The notes under the pieces are model-generated. The model was given only the letters and a program-made list of their open reading frames with translations. It had not been told where the DNA came from and ran no database searches. A program made the position numbers and the translations under genes. Positions 18,811 through 29,174 of a stretch of DNA of 54,469 nucleotides are shown here, piece by piece. The DNA is from Polaromonas sp. GTDB taxonomy: Bacteria; Pseudomonadota; Gammaproteobacteria; Burkholderiales; Burkholderiaceae_C. The stretch is from the NCBI RefSeq assembly GCF_013817205.1, contig NZ_JACDDD010000013.1, positions 1 to 54,469 on the forward strand, written 5' to 3'. The first letter of the stretch is position 1; every line of letters begins with the position of its first letter.

Positions 18811-18976
18811 GGAAAACTCCTGGTTGGAACGGGACGTGGCTGCAGAGGAAAGGCTGGACTGTTTTCAATGGTAACGGCGCAGCTTGTGAAGCACCCTAGT
18901 GAAAAACCCGAGATTGAGGATTAAATTGTTTATGTATAAAGCAATTTCTTTGCCAACCCTCCATCCCACTGGCAAT

Positions 18977-20554
18977 TCAGGGTTGCGCCTGGCGCAGCTT
19001 GAAGCGCTGGATCTTGCCGGTCGCTGTTTTGGGCAGTTCCGCCACAAACTCAATCCAGCGCGGGTACTTGTAAGGGGCCAGTTGTTGCTTGACATGGGCC
19101 TTGAGTTCATCGGCACTGGCCGATTGCCCGTTTTTGAGCACCACGCAGGCCTTGGGTTTGATGAGTCCGTCGCTGTCGGCGACGCCGATCACCGCTACTT
19201 CCAGCACCGCCGTGTGCGTCATGAGGCTGGCCTCGACCTCGAAAGGCGAGACATAAATGCCGCCGACCTTGAGCATGTCGTCGCTGCGGCCGCTATAGGT
19301 GTAGTAACCGTCGGCATCCACGGTGTATTTATCGCCGCTGCGGGTCCACTCACCGGCAAAGGTGGCCTTGGTCTTGGCGCGGTTGTTCCAGTACATCAGG
19401 GCCGAACTCGGGCCGCTGATCTGCAACTCGCCGATTTCGCCAACGGCGCAGTCGCGCCCGTCGTCGCCAACGATGCGCAGCGCATAACCCGGCACGGCCT
19501 TTCCAGTACTGCCATAACGCACTTCGCCAGGGCGGTTGCTCAGAAAGATATGCAGCATCTCGGTCGATCCAATGCCATCGAGGATGTCGCAGCCGTACTG
19601 GGCCGTCCACTTTTTGCCGATCTCGGCGGGCAGGGCTTCGCCGGCGCTGGTGCAGACACGCAGCTTTAATTCAGACTGCTGCGGACGTGCCGGATCGGCC
19701 AGCAGGGCCGCGTAGAGGGTGGGCACGCCGTAGAAGATGGTGGGCTGGTGTTTTTTGAGGATGGCGAAGACCTCGGCCGGTGTCGGGCGCGCCGGCAGCA
19801 GCACGGCGGTGGCGCCCACGCTCATCGGGAAGGTCAGGCCGTTGCCCAGGCCGTAGGCAAAAAACAGCTTGGCGGCGGAATAAACCACATCCGACTCCTG
19901 GATGCCCAGCACGCCGCGGCCATACAGCTCGGCCGTCTGGATCAGATGACTGTGCAGATGCACCGTGCCCTTGGGCGCGCCGGTCGAGCCGCTCGAATAC
20001 AGCCAGAAACAAGCATCGTCGGCGCAGGTCGATGCTATGGTTTTGGTAGCTTCCTGCCCACGGACCATATGGGCTAGAGCCGTATTTGATGCTGAATCGT
20101 CGCCGGCGGTGATGACCGTGCGCAATGTGGGGATCTGGCCGATCAGCGGCTCGAACGCCGGCAGCAGGGCTTTGGAGACGATCAGGCCCTGGGCGCGCGC
20201 GTCGCGCAGCATGAAGTCGAAGTCTTTGGTTGTCAGCAATGTGTTCGCAGCCACCGGCACCACCCCGGCCAGGATGCAGCCGAGGAAGGCCACTGGCCAC
20301 TCGAGCGTGTCCAACATGGCCAGCAGGACGCGGCTTTCGGGCGCAAAACCCTGGGCGCGCAGGGCGTTGGCAAAGCGGTGGGCCTGATCATCGAGCTCGC
20401 CATAAGTGAGGCTGGCGCCGCTGGCCGCGTCGATGAAGGCGACCTTCCCGGAGCGGCTGGCATTGCGTGCCAGCAGGTCATGGGCAGCGTTGTAGTCGCG
20501 GGGAATGTCCACCCGGGGCGGGGTGGTGCTGTGGTCGGCGCGGCTCAGGTTCAT
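18977..20554 (-). CDS. Benzoate-CoA ligase family protein
   Basis: The product is 525 residues of the acyl-adenylate family: acid + ATP + CoA gives aryl-CoA. The P-loop is YSSGSTGAPKGTVH, then come DGIGSTEMLHIFLSNRPGEV and YTYSGRSDDMLKVGGIYVSP, with the catalytic lysine in PKTATGKIQRFKL. SCADDACFWLYSSGSTG-type spacing and the GIGSTEMLHIF block are typical of benzoate-CoA ligases. Residues about 153-174 are an in-frame copy of the 63-bp repeat, in the linker before the P-loop. Divergent from boxR-boxC-boxB and upstream of the importer genes. Confidence 0.88.
   Translation of the reverse strand: MNLSRADHSTTPPRVDIPRDYNAAHDLLARNASRSGKVAFIDAASGASLTYGELDDQAHRFANALRAQGFAPESRVLLAMLDTLEWPVAFLGCILAGVVPVAANTLLTTKDFDFMLRDARAQGLIVSKALLPAFEPLIGQIPTLRTVITAGDDSASNTALAHMVRGQEATKTIASTCADDACFWLYSSGSTGAPKGTVHLHSHLIQTAELYGRGVLGIQESDVVYSAAKLFFAYGLGNGLTFPMSVGATAVLLPARPTPAEVFAILKKHQPTIFYGVPTLYAALLADPARPQQSELKLRVCTSAGEALPAEIGKKWTAQYGCDILDGIGSTEMLHIFLSNRPGEVRYGSTGKAVPGYALRIVGDDGRDCAVGEIGELQISGPSSALMYWNNRAKTKATFAGEWTRSGDKYTVDADGYYTYSGRSDDMLKVGGIYVSPFEVEASLMTHTAVLEVAVIGVADSDGLIKPKACVVLKNGQSASADELKAHVKQQLAPYKYPRWIEFVAELPKTATGKIQRFKLRQAQP
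20034..20096 (-). repeat. 63-bp interspersed repeat, copy F, inside the CoA ligase
   Basis: gctatggttttggtagcttc starts the unit, gggctagagcc is the centre and it ends tttgatgctgaa. It is in reverse orientation relative to copies A and B, so it is sense to the ligase gene. It encodes about 21 residues (SNTALAHMVRGQEATKTIAS) without a stop. Confidence 0.7.
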
Positions 20555-20577
20555 CTTGGTCGGTCTCCGGTGCTCTC

Positions 20578-20640
20578 ATTTTTATAGCTGCTGGCGCCCG
20601 TTAGACAAGGGCTGGAGCCTTGTTTGACTTGAAGTCAGGT
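20578..20640 (-). repeat. 63-bp interspersed repeat, copy C, between ligase and flavodoxin genes
   Basis: Reverse-orientation copy with tatagctgctggcgcccg, gggctggagcc and tgacttgaagtca. The flavodoxin gene's TGA stop at 20635-20637 is part of the repeat. It fills most of the 80-base gap to the ligase start. Confidence 0.75.
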
Positions 20641-21126
20641 GGTTGTTTCAGTGCTGTCGGTACTGGCCAGTACCTGCGCCAGCCACTGCCGGCACCACTC
20701 GGCACCTTCGGTTTCCGGCAGGGTGCCGGCACTGGCGTCGTGGCACCAGACCTCGCCGATGCGCTGCGCACCCAAGCCCTGCAGGCGTTCGTCGAATTTT
20801 TTTCCGCCAAAGCAAAAGGTTTGCAGGTAGGTGCGGTCGCCAAGCGCGATCACGCCGTAACGCACGTGGCCGAGGAACTTCGGCTGGCTGTCCAGCGAGT
20901 CGTACAGCAAGCGGGCATTGTCGGGAACGTCGCCTTGGCCGTAAGTGGAACTGCAAATGAGATATACCGCATCTTCTTCGGCGGCAGTGTCAAACACCGT
21001 GATTTCCAGGCCGTCCATCAGCTGCACCTCGATATCCGCGACCAGGTCGGCGCAATCCATCTCGATCGCCTGCGCCACATAGTCAGCTGTGCTGGTCATG
21101 GTGCCCACCAGAATTTTGAGTTTCAT
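20635..21126 (-). CDS. Flavodoxin-domain protein
   Basis: The product is 163 residues. MKLKILVGTMTSTADYVAQA is the FMN phosphate loop (T-x-T-x-T-A type), ICSSTYGQGDVPDNA is the isoalloxazine loop and YGVIALGDRTY is the third flavodoxin block. It is a soluble electron carrier. It is the first gene of a minus-strand transcript leading into the aryl-CoA ligase and divergent from boxR. Since no boxA reductase is in the window, it could help feed electrons to BoxB, but that is speculative. Confidence 0.82.
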   Translation of the reverse strand: MKLKILVGTMTSTADYVAQAIEMDCADLVADIEVQLMDGLEITVFDTAAEEDAVYLICSSTYGQGDVPDNARLLYDSLDSQPKFLGHVRYGVIALGDRTYLQTFCFGGKKFDERLQGLGAQRIGEVWCHDASAGTLPETEGAEWCRQWLAQVLASTDSTETTT

Positions 21127-21158
21127 TCAGGGTCTCCGGAAAAAATGCAATAAACTGC

Positions 21159-21186
21159 TTGACGACGAATTCATGTGAAGTATACT
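21159..21186 (+). promoter_or_regulatory. Promoter of boxR with TGCA half-sites
   Basis: TTGACG (21159-21164), a 16-base spacer and TATACT (21181-21186) make a good sigma-70 promoter for boxR. TGCA motifs lie at 21146-21149 (TGCAATAAACTGCT) and 21186-21189, the latter overlapping the -10 box. BzdR/BoxR-type repressors recognise TGCA-containing sites, so autoregulation and control of the divergent flavodoxin-ligase transcript are likely. Confidence 0.6.
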
Positions 21187-21232
21187 GCAATCTTGATCCA
21201 GCGCAAATACTTTTCACAAAAAGTGGTGTTCC

Positions 21233-22126
21233 ATGCAAGTCATGTCTGAAACCGAATCCAAAGCCACCCTCGCCGAACTGGGCGCGCGGGTTCGCGCCTG
21301 GCGCGCCCGCCGCGGCATGACACGCAAGGCGCTGGCCACTGATTCCGGGCTTAGCGAGCGTTTCCTGGCCGACGTCGAAAGTGGCAAGGGCAATGTCTCC
21401 ATCAACTCGCTGGAAGCCGCCGCGCGTGCGCTGAACATTTCCATTCTTGACCTGATGCAGGATGCACCACGCCCGGCGCTGGCCCGCGTTCAGGGACTGC
21501 TGGGCCGGCTGGACGACACGCAACTGGACCAGGCGTATGCCTTGCTGGGCAGCACCTTTGGCTTGAATGACGCCGCCGGACGCGAGCAGCGGATTGCGCT
21601 GATCGGCCTGCGCGGCGCAGGGAAGTCCACGCTGGGCCAGAGCCTGGCAGCCGAGCGCGGCGTGCCCTTTATCGAGCTCGACCGCGAGATCGAGCGTGAA
21701 GCCGGCACCAGCATGAACGAAATCCTGCTGCTGCACGGGCAGGCCGGTTACCGCCGCTACGAGCGCCGCGCGCTGTTTCGGATTGCGGAGGACCATGCCG
21801 ATGGCGTGGTTATGACCACGGGCGGCAGCATTGTCAGCGAGCGCGAAACCTTTGACCTGCTGCAAAGCCGCTTTTATTGCGTCTGGCTCAAGGCCAGCCC
21901 CGAAGAACACATGAGCCGCGTGGTGGCACAGGGCGACATGCGGCCTTTCGACAGCACACGCGGCGCGACCAGTGAAGCCATGGACGACATCCGCCGCATT
22001 CTTGCGAGCCGCGAGGCCATGTATGCCCGTGCCGATGCGGTGGTCGACACAGCAGCAAGAACCCTCAAGCAAAGCCTGAAAGACCTGGAACGCGCCGTTC
22101 CCGTTCCCCAGGCTGCCAGTAACTAA
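21233..22126 (+). CDS. boxR: BoxR/BzdR-type regulator: XRE domain fused to shikimate-kinase-like domain
   Basis: The product is 297 residues. The N-terminal helix-turn-helix covers ARRGMTRKALATDSGLSERF and VESGKGNVSINSLEAAARAL. The C-terminal half is shikimate-kinase-like, with P-loop GLRGAGKSTLG, ELDREIEREAG and TTGGSIVSE. This fusion defines BzdR/BoxR, repressors released by benzoyl-CoA bound in the kinase-like domain. Two starts are possible, ATG 21233 or ATG 21242 (MSETESKATL); neither has a strong ribosome-binding site. It lies directly ahead of boxC. Confidence 0.92.
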   Translation: MQVMSETESKATLAELGARVRAWRARRGMTRKALATDSGLSERFLADVESGKGNVSINSLEAAARALNISILDLMQDAPRPALARVQGLLGRLDDTQLDQAYALLGSTFGLNDAAGREQRIALIGLRGAGKSTLGQSLAAERGVPFIELDREIEREAGTSMNEILLLHGQAGYRRYERRALFRIAEDHADGVVMTTGGSIVSERETFDLLQSRFYCVWLKASPEEHMSRVVAQGDMRPFDSTRGATSEAMDDIRRILASREAMYARADAVVDTAARTLKQSLKDLERAVPVPQAASN

Positions 22127-22148
22127 AGATACCCCCAGGAGAAAAGTT

Positions 22149-22262
22149 ATGGAGCGCATGGCGAGGGGCCCCAGCTTGCTGGGGATCGACACGCGGAATG
22201 ACTTTGGGTGGTCGACACCCAAGCCGTACCGAAACCAACTGAAACACAGGAGACCACGATGA
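22149..22262 (+). CDS. 37-residue leader ORF coupled to boxC
   Basis: An ATG at 22149 is preceded by AGGAG seven bases upstream, a better site than most in the window. The ORF starts MERMARGPSLLGIDTRNDFG and ends in a basic tail (KHRRPR). Its TGA at 22260-22262 overlaps the boxC ATG at 22259-22261 as ATGA. A CCCCAG-CTTG-CTGGGG hairpin at 22169-22184 lies within it. I recognise no family. It may be a leader peptide that couples or attenuates boxC translation, or the remnant of a lost gene. Confidence 0.5.
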   Translation: MERMARGPSLLGIDTRNDFGWSTPKPYRNQLKHRRPR

Positions 22263-23971
22263 ATGCCATGACAGAACCGCTGTTGTTCAAGCAGGTGATT
22301 GAAGGCCAGGAGCGCGAGCTCGTGAGCTTTGCCACCCACCCGACCAAATACCAGCACTGGACCTTGAGCGTCGATGTCGCTGAGCCGGACGTTGCGCGTC
22401 TCAAGCTCGACATCAATGAAGACGGCGGCATCAAGCCTGGCTACAAGCTCAAGCTCAACAGCTACGACCTAGGCGTGGACATTGAGCTGCACGATGCGAT
22501 CAACCGCATCCGCTTCGAACATCCGTCCGTCAAGGTGGTGGTGTTCGAGTCGGGCAGGGAAAAAATCTGGTGCTCGGGCGCCAACATCTACATGCTGGGC
22601 CTGTCCACCCACGGCTGGAAGGTCAATTTCTGCAAGTTCACCAATGAAACCCGCAACGGCCTGGAAGACTCTTCGCGCCATGACGGGCTGAAGGCGATTG
22701 CCGCCGTCACCGGCGCGTGCGCCGGCGGCGGTTACGAGCTGGCCCTGGCCTGCGACCGCATCGTGATGGTGGACGACCGCTCCAGCACGGTCAGCCTGCC
22801 CGAGGTGCCGCTGCTGGGCGTGTTGCCCGGCACGGGCGGCCTGACCCGCGTGACCGACAAGCGCAAGGTGCGCCGCGACCTGGCCGACATCTTCTGCACC
22901 ACCAGCGAAGGTGTGCGCGCCGACCGCGCCAAGGACTGGAAACTGATCGACGCCCATGCCAAGCCGCAGCAGTTCGGTACCTTGCTTGCTACAGAAATAG
23001 AAGCGCTCCGCGCACAGTCCACGAGGGCTGCAGCCTCAAAAGGCATTGAACTCACGGCGCTGAAGGTACTGATTGACGACAAGGGTTATCACTACAGCGT
23101 GGTCGATGCGCAGGTTGATCGCGCCACCCGCATCGCCACCATCACCATCAAGTCGCCGGCGGCCGCCATCGAGTCCACGCCGGAAACCATTGAAGCCGCA
23201 GGCGCCAACTGGTACCCGCTCAGGTTGCAGCGCGAACTTGACGACGCCATCCTGAACCTGCGCACCAACGAACTCGAAGTCGGCACCTGGGTCATCAAGA
23301 CGACGGGCGACGCCGGCCAGGTGATCCGCATGGACGAGGTGCTGGCCAAATTGAAGGACCACTGGCTGGTGAAGGAAACCACGGGCGCGCTGCGCCGCAC
23401 CCTGGCGCGCATCGACGTGACCAGCCGCTCGCTGATCGCGCTGGTTGATGCCGGTTCATGCTTTGCAGGGACCTTCTATGAACTGGCACTGGCCTGTGAC
23501 CGCATCTACATGCTGGACCTGCCCGATTCGCCCGATGCCGCGCCCGCGCTGCAACTGAGCCCGGCCAACTTCGGCTGGTTCCCGGCCGTCAATGGCCTGA
23601 CGCGCCTGCAGACCCGTTTTTACGAAGACGCAACCACCATCAGCCAGCTTGAAAAACTGGGTGACAGCAAGCTGCGCGCGGACCAGGCGCTGGAACTCGG
23701 CCTGGTGACATTGACGCCAGACGACATCGACTGGGACGACGAGATCCGCATCACGCTGGAAGAGCGGGCCTCGATGTCGCCCGACGCCATGACCGGCATG
23801 GAAGCCTCGCTGCGTTTCCCCGGCAAGGAGACCATGGAGACACGCGTGTTCGGCCGCCTCAGCGCCTGGCAGAACTGGATATTCATTCGCCCGAATGCGG
23901 TGGGTGAGGACGGTGCCCTCAAATTATTTGGAACCGGCAAAAAAGCGAAATTCGACTGGAAGAGGATTTAA
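22259..23971 (+). CDS. boxC: 2,3-epoxybenzoyl-CoA dihydrolase (ring-opening enzyme)
   Basis: The product is 570 residues from ATG 22259 (MNAMTEPLLFKQVIEG). BoxC opens 2,3-epoxy-2,3-dihydrobenzoyl-CoA hydrolytically to an aldehyde-CoA plus formate. Its two crotonase-like halves carry EKIWCSGANIYML and ACAGGGYELALACDRI in the first, and DAGSCFAGTFYELALACDRI in the second. Residues about 244-264 (ATEIEALRAQSTRAAASKGI) are an in-frame 63-bp repeat copy in the segment between the halves. Overlaps the leader ORF and is followed by boxB after four bases. Confidence 0.93.
   Translation: MNAMTEPLLFKQVIEGQERELVSFATHPTKYQHWTLSVDVAEPDVARLKLDINEDGGIKPGYKLKLNSYDLGVDIELHDAINRIRFEHPSVKVVVFESGREKIWCSGANIYMLGLSTHGWKVNFCKFTNETRNGLEDSSRHDGLKAIAAVTGACAGGGYELALACDRIVMVDDRSSTVSLPEVPLLGVLPGTGGLTRVTDKRKVRRDLADIFCTTSEGVRADRAKDWKLIDAHAKPQQFGTLLATEIEALRAQSTRAAASKGIELTALKVLIDDKGYHYSVVDAQVDRATRIATITIKSPAAAIESTPETIEAAGANWYPLRLQRELDDAILNLRTNELEVGTWVIKTTGDAGQVIRMDEVLAKLKDHWLVKETTGALRRTLARIDVTSRSLIALVDAGSCFAGTFYELALACDRIYMLDLPDSPDAAPALQLSPANFGWFPAVNGLTRLQTRFYEDATTISQLEKLGDSKLRADQALELGLVTLTPDDIDWDDEIRITLEERASMSPDAMTGMEASLRFPGKETMETRVFGRLSAWQNWIFIRPNAVGEDGALKLFGTGKKAKFDWKRI
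22988..23050 (-). repeat. 63-bp interspersed repeat, copy G, inside boxC
   Basis: The unit gctacagaaatagaagcgct ... gagggctgcagcctc ... ggcattgaa aligns with copy F over its length. Reverse orientation relative to A and B, sense to boxC, no stop in the boxC frame. Confidence 0.6.
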
Positions 23972-23975
23972 CACC

Positions 23976-25412
<1,437 letters not shown>

Positions 25413-25471
25413 GCCCCAAGCTTGCCCATCGCGGAAAGCTGATGGCCGTGACGGCTGATGACGTGTGGGAG

Positions 25472-25548
<77 letters not shown>

Positions 25549-25620
25549 AAAAGCGGATACGCGAATGTAAACGCAGATGCGAAAAAAGCCCACACAGGTG
25601 AGCTTTTTTGGATCATTCAG

Positions 25621-25697
25621 TGGTCGGAGTACAAGGATTCGAACCTTGGACCCCCTGGTCCCAAACCAGGTGCGCTACCAGACTGCGCCACACTCCG
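25621..25697 (-). tRNA. tRNA-Pro (anticodon TGG)
   Basis: On the minus strand, acceptor CGGAGTG/TACTCCG, the anticodon stem-loop CCTGG-TTTGGGA-CCAGG with anticodon TGG, and T-arm CAAGGTTCGAATCCTTG. CCA is encoded at 25621-25623. It lies 72 bases upstream of tRNA-Arg on the same strand, so they are probably cotranscribed. Confidence 0.95.
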
Positions 25698-25799
25698 ACA
25701 AGTCCGAGATTATAGCCCGAAGCGCGACCCGCTTGGCCGCGAGGCCTCATTTATTTGAGCGACAGGGCAGGGGCGCAGGGGAAAACGCCCGCCCTTGAT

Positions 25800-26924
25800 C
25801 TAGCGCATGGGCAAATCGATGGAGAAAACGCAACCCGTGCCCGGCAGATCACGAACGCTGAGTACGCCCTTGTTGGCCTCGACGCTGCGCCTGCATATGG
25901 ACAGGCCCAGACCGACACCGGATTTGTCTGCGCTGCCTTGTTTGAAGGGCAGAAACAAGTCTTCGGGGTTGCCAGGTGGCAGGCCCCCGCATTGATCCTG
26001 CACGTCAATGCGGATGCGGTCCCCAACGACGTGAACGGTCAAGGATACGCGCGTGCCTTTTTGGGTGAACTTGAAGGCGTTTTGAAGCAGGTTGCCGAGT
26101 GCCGAAGCCAGCGATTCTTCGTCCACATCAACGAAGATTGCGGGGTCGACGTCCGTCACCGAAAGCTCGCAGCCGCGGGACTGGGCTTCCAGCGACGCGG
26201 TGGATGCCATGGTGGCAATGAAATCGGCCAGGTTGACGCGCCCGGAGTGCGGCGGCAAACTTGCCTTCATCCGCACATCGGCAAGCGAGTGATCGACGAT
26301 GTTCTTGAGGGTCAGCAGGCTGCGGTCCAACACGCCGCCAGTCGCTCCGGAAAATCCCACTGCGCCAGCCTTGATATAGCTGACGGCAAGCATGGCGGTA
26401 TTGATGTGATTGCGCAGTTCATGGGCAACAAAGCCCAAGCGTTGATTCAGCGCCTGACTTTCCCTGTCGTCGCTGATCATCTTTCTGCGGTTTGAGAACT
26501 CTGTCACTGCGTCGGCAATGCCGTTGTCCAGGCAGCGGTTCAGGGTGCGAAATTCCTCGGTCTCGATGGGGGTGCCGAGTTCGGAGGCGAGGTCGGTGAT
26601 GGCCTGGCACAAATCGCCATAGTCGTGAACCACCTGCTCGACCGTGAAACCGTTCAGTGACAGTTCCCGGCCATGGCGCGTGGCCGCTGCGCCCAGCTCC
26701 GAAAACTGTGAGGGACCGCCAGGCAGGCCCGAGACCGCCATGCTCTGCTGGACTGGGGCTGCTGATTGCTCCATTTCCAGGGTCTTGATGACCTGATCCA
26801 GGAAAAGTGGTATGCCGAACTCCAAGTCTTTGTTGTTGGCGCTGGACGCGGACCTTTTGGCTGTTTTGGCGATGCAGCGATCAATCAGTGCGTCACGGTG
26901 GAGGGAAAGAAATTCGTGGAGCAT
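25800..26924 (-). CDS. Soluble sensor histidine kinase with RsbRD-like N-terminal domain
   Basis: The product is 374 residues, starting at ATG 26922-26924 (MLHEFLSLHRDALIDRCIAK). The longer frame to 27092 overlaps the divergent gene and lacks domain sense. The N-terminal 150 residues resemble RsbRD-type regulatory domains (FTVEQVVHDYGDLCQAITDL). The phospho-histidine box is VAHELRNHIN (His near 168), with N box NLLQNAFKF, G1 QDQCGGLPP and G2 GVGLGLSICRR. No membrane span, no receiver and no nearby response regulator. Confidence 0.85.
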   Translation of the reverse strand: MLHEFLSLHRDALIDRCIAKTAKRSASSANNKDLEFGIPLFLDQVIKTLEMEQSAAPVQQSMAVSGLPGGPSQFSELGAAATRHGRELSLNGFTVEQVVHDYGDLCQAITDLASELGTPIETEEFRTLNRCLDNGIADAVTEFSNRRKMISDDRESQALNQRLGFVAHELRNHINTAMLAVSYIKAGAVGFSGATGGVLDRSLLTLKNIVDHSLADVRMKASLPPHSGRVNLADFIATMASTASLEAQSRGCELSVTDVDPAIFVDVDEESLASALGNLLQNAFKFTQKGTRVSLTVHVVGDRIRIDVQDQCGGLPPGNPEDLFLPFKQGSADKSGVGLGLSICRRSVEANKGVLSVRDLPGTGCVFSIDLPMR

Positions 26925-27094
26925 CCCCAACCGTACCCTAATGTGCTCCGGTGTTACTGTGCGCCAGCGCACCAAGCGCCCGTTCTTTTTTGTATCAACA
27001 CGCGAGCTTCGGGCATTGGCTGTAAGCAAAACCTGGTCGTCGGCGCAGCGTTTCAACCTATGATGTTTGCTCGATGTCAACGAGAGCTGCAACC

Positions 27095-27796
27095 ATGTTT
27101 GATCGACTGAAAAAGGTCCTCGCGCGCAGTAAGTCCGACCCGCAGGGCGACCTGCCGCCCGAAAGCACGCCCGCCCTCTCGACTGTTTCTGTGTGGGCGG
27201 GCACCCAGGGTTTCAGCTATTTCCACCAGGACAAGGAGCAGGGCTTTCTGCTGACCGGGCAGGTGCGCGGCAAGCCCTGGAAGCTGGAATGCGGCCCTTC
27301 GTCGCGTGACTACATTCTGGGCGAAGAATTGCGCGCCCGGGCGGAACTGGGGGTCAATGGCGATGCTGCGGTGCTTATCATGAACCGCCCGCTCAAGGAA
27401 TCCCTTGAAAAGCGCGCCTACGCGATCTACACGGATTCGCTGCAAACCACCGCCGACCCCAGCCTGCTTGAAGAGATGCGCTGGCTGGCCATGTACGAGG
27501 AGTTCGGATGGAGCGACCTGGTGCCGGAGTTCTGGGAGCGTTACACCGTGCTGGCCGACCAGCGTGAACATGCGCTGGCCTGGATAGACGGCAATCTGGC
27601 CGAATTGCTGTTGTCCTGGCCGGTGCCCGGCCCGGATGCAGAGACGCCTTTCATCCTCATGCTGCTGCGCGGCAAGGCCTATTTGCGCATGCAGTACGTG
27701 TCTGGCGACATCGCCACTTTGCAACATGCCGCAGTGATCTACACCAGTGCATGCGATGCGGCGCTGGGTGGTCTAGGCACCGACATTGTGCTGTAG
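27095..27796 (+). CDS. Conserved hypothetical protein
   Basis: The product is 233 residues from ATG 27095 (MFDRLKKVLARSKSDPQGDL). An ATG at 27074 is also in frame. It looks soluble, with no signal peptide or spans. The middle (LEEMRWLAMYEEFGWSDLVP) and end (LRGKAYLRMQYVSGDIATLQ) have a regular composition like a real conserved protein. I do not recognise the family. Divergent from the histidine kinase gene. Confidence 0.6.
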   Translation: MFDRLKKVLARSKSDPQGDLPPESTPALSTVSVWAGTQGFSYFHQDKEQGFLLTGQVRGKPWKLECGPSSRDYILGEELRARAELGVNGDAAVLIMNRPLKESLEKRAYAIYTDSLQTTADPSLLEEMRWLAMYEEFGWSDLVPEFWERYTVLADQREHALAWIDGNLAELLLSWPVPGPDAETPFILMLLRGKAYLRMQYVSGDIATLQHAAVIYTSACDAALGGLGTDIVL

Positions 27797-27805
27797 CAAG
27801 CTTTT

Positions 27806-27866
27806 GTGAGCAGAAAGTGCCACCAGCCCATAGCAGACGGGCGGCGCCAGCTCACATTTTGATAGC
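27806..27866 (+). repeat. 63-bp interspersed repeat, copy D (degenerate)
   Basis: gtgagcagaaagtgccacca, then gcccatagcagacgggcggc, then gatagcg at the end aligns with copy B, with several changes in the palindromic arm. Intergenic, between convergent genes. Confidence 0.6.
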
Positions 27867-27886
27867 GTTTTCAAGCAGCCATCAGA

Positions 27887-29146
27887 TCAGCTCCCGCGCG
27901 TGACGGGCATCTCCACCTCGCCCGGCATGGCCAGGTGTTTGGCCAGTTCCAGCTTGGCCAGCGAGGCGCGGTGCACTTCGTCCGGGCCGTCGGCCAGGCG
28001 CAGGGTGCGTTGATGGGCGTAGGCATAGGCCAGCGGAAAGTCATCGGACACGCCGCCGCCGCCGTGAGCCTGGATCGCCCAGTCGATGATCTGGCAGGCC
28101 ATGTTGGGCGCGACCACCTTGATCATGGCAATTTCTGCCTTGGCAACCTTGTTGCCGACGGTGTCCATCATGTAGGCGGCTTTCAGCGTCAGCAGCCGGG
28201 CCTGATCGATCATGCAACGGGCGTCGGCGATGCGTTCGTGCCAAACCGACTGGCGCGCTACGGGCTTGCCGAAAGCGATGCGGGTGTTCAGGCGCTTGCA
28301 CATCAATTCGAGTGCGCGTTCGGCAATGCCGATGCTGCGCATGCAGTGGTGGATGCGTCCGGGGCCAAGGCGGCCTTGCGCAATTTCAAAACCACGGCCT
28401 TCGCCAAGCAGCAGGTTGCCCACCGGCACACGCACATTGGTCAGCCGCACTTCCATGTGGCCGTGCGGCGCGTCGTCGTAACCGAACACGCTCAACGGGC
28501 GAATCACTTCGATGCCGGGCGCATCAGCCGGCACCAGGATCATGGACTGCTGCTCGTGACGCCCGGCGTCGGGATTGGTTTTGCCCATCACGATGTAGAT
28601 GGCGCACCGCGGGTCCCCGGCGCCCGACGACCACCACTTCAGGCCGTTGATCACGTAGTCGTCGCCATCACGCTCGATGCGGCACTGGATGTTGGTCGCG
28701 TCGGACGAAGCCACTTCGGGTTCGGTCATCAGGAAGGCGGAGCGGATCTCGCCCTTGAGCAGCGGTTCCAGCCAGCGGTCCTTGTTGGCTTCGGAGCCAT
28801 AACGCGCAATAGTTTCCATGTTGCCGGTGTCGGGCGCCGAGCAGTTGAAGATTTCCGGCGCAAAGGGCACGCGGCCCATGATTTCACACAGTGGCGCGTA
28901 TTCAAGGTTGGACAAGCCTTCGGGTGCACGCGGCGAATGCGGCAAAAACAGATTCCACAGGCCGGCGGCGCGCGCCTTGGGCTTGAGTTCCTCGATCAGC
29001 GTGGTCGGGATCCAGGCATTGCCTTTGGCGCGGTTCTCGGCAATTTCGCGGAAGAAACGCGCCTCGTTAGGGTACACATGCTGGTCCATGAAGGCCAGCA
29101 GACGGGCCTGCATGTCCTGGACCTTGGGGGTGAAGTTGAATTCCAT
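27887..29146 (-). CDS. Acyl-CoA dehydrogenase
   Basis: The product is 419 residues from ATG 29144-29146 ([20 protein letters not shown]). [16 protein letters not shown] is the FAD/substrate signature, [14 protein letters not shown] and [19 protein letters not shown] follow, and the C-terminal [16 protein letters not shown] and ADGPDEVHR complete the flavin site. It belongs to the ACAD10/11-like branch, usually linked to an APH-like kinase gene, as here. It probably oxidises a long or branched acyl-CoA; the substrate is not visible. Confidence 0.9.
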   Translation of the reverse strand: MEFNFTPKVQDMQARLLAFMDQHVYPNEARFFREIAENRAKGNAWIPTTLIEELKPKARAAGLWNLFLPHSPRAPEGLSNLEYAPLCEIMGRVPFAPEIFNCSAPDTGNMETIARYGSEANKDRWLEPLLKGEIRSAFLMTEPEVASSDATNIQCRIERDGDDYVINGLKWWSSGAGDPRCAIYIVMGKTNPDAGRHEQQSMILVPADAPGIEVIRPLSVFGYDDAPHGHMEVRLTNVRVPVGNLLLGEGRGFEIAQGRLGPGRIHHCMRSIGIAERALELMCKRLNTRIAFGKPVARQSVWHERIADARCMIDQARLLTLKAAYMMDTVGNKVAKAEIAMIKVVAPNMACQIIDWAIQAHGGGGVSDDFPLAYAYAHQRTLRLADGPDEVHRASLAKLELAKHLAMPGEVEMPVTRGS

Positions 29147-29174
29147 GTAGCTATCTCCTGGGTAAAGGGGTTCT

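Noticed and set aside
21083..22357. Minus-strand ORF of 424 codons
   Set aside because: Antisense to boxR and the boxC start, with His/Gln/Gly-rich shadow composition.
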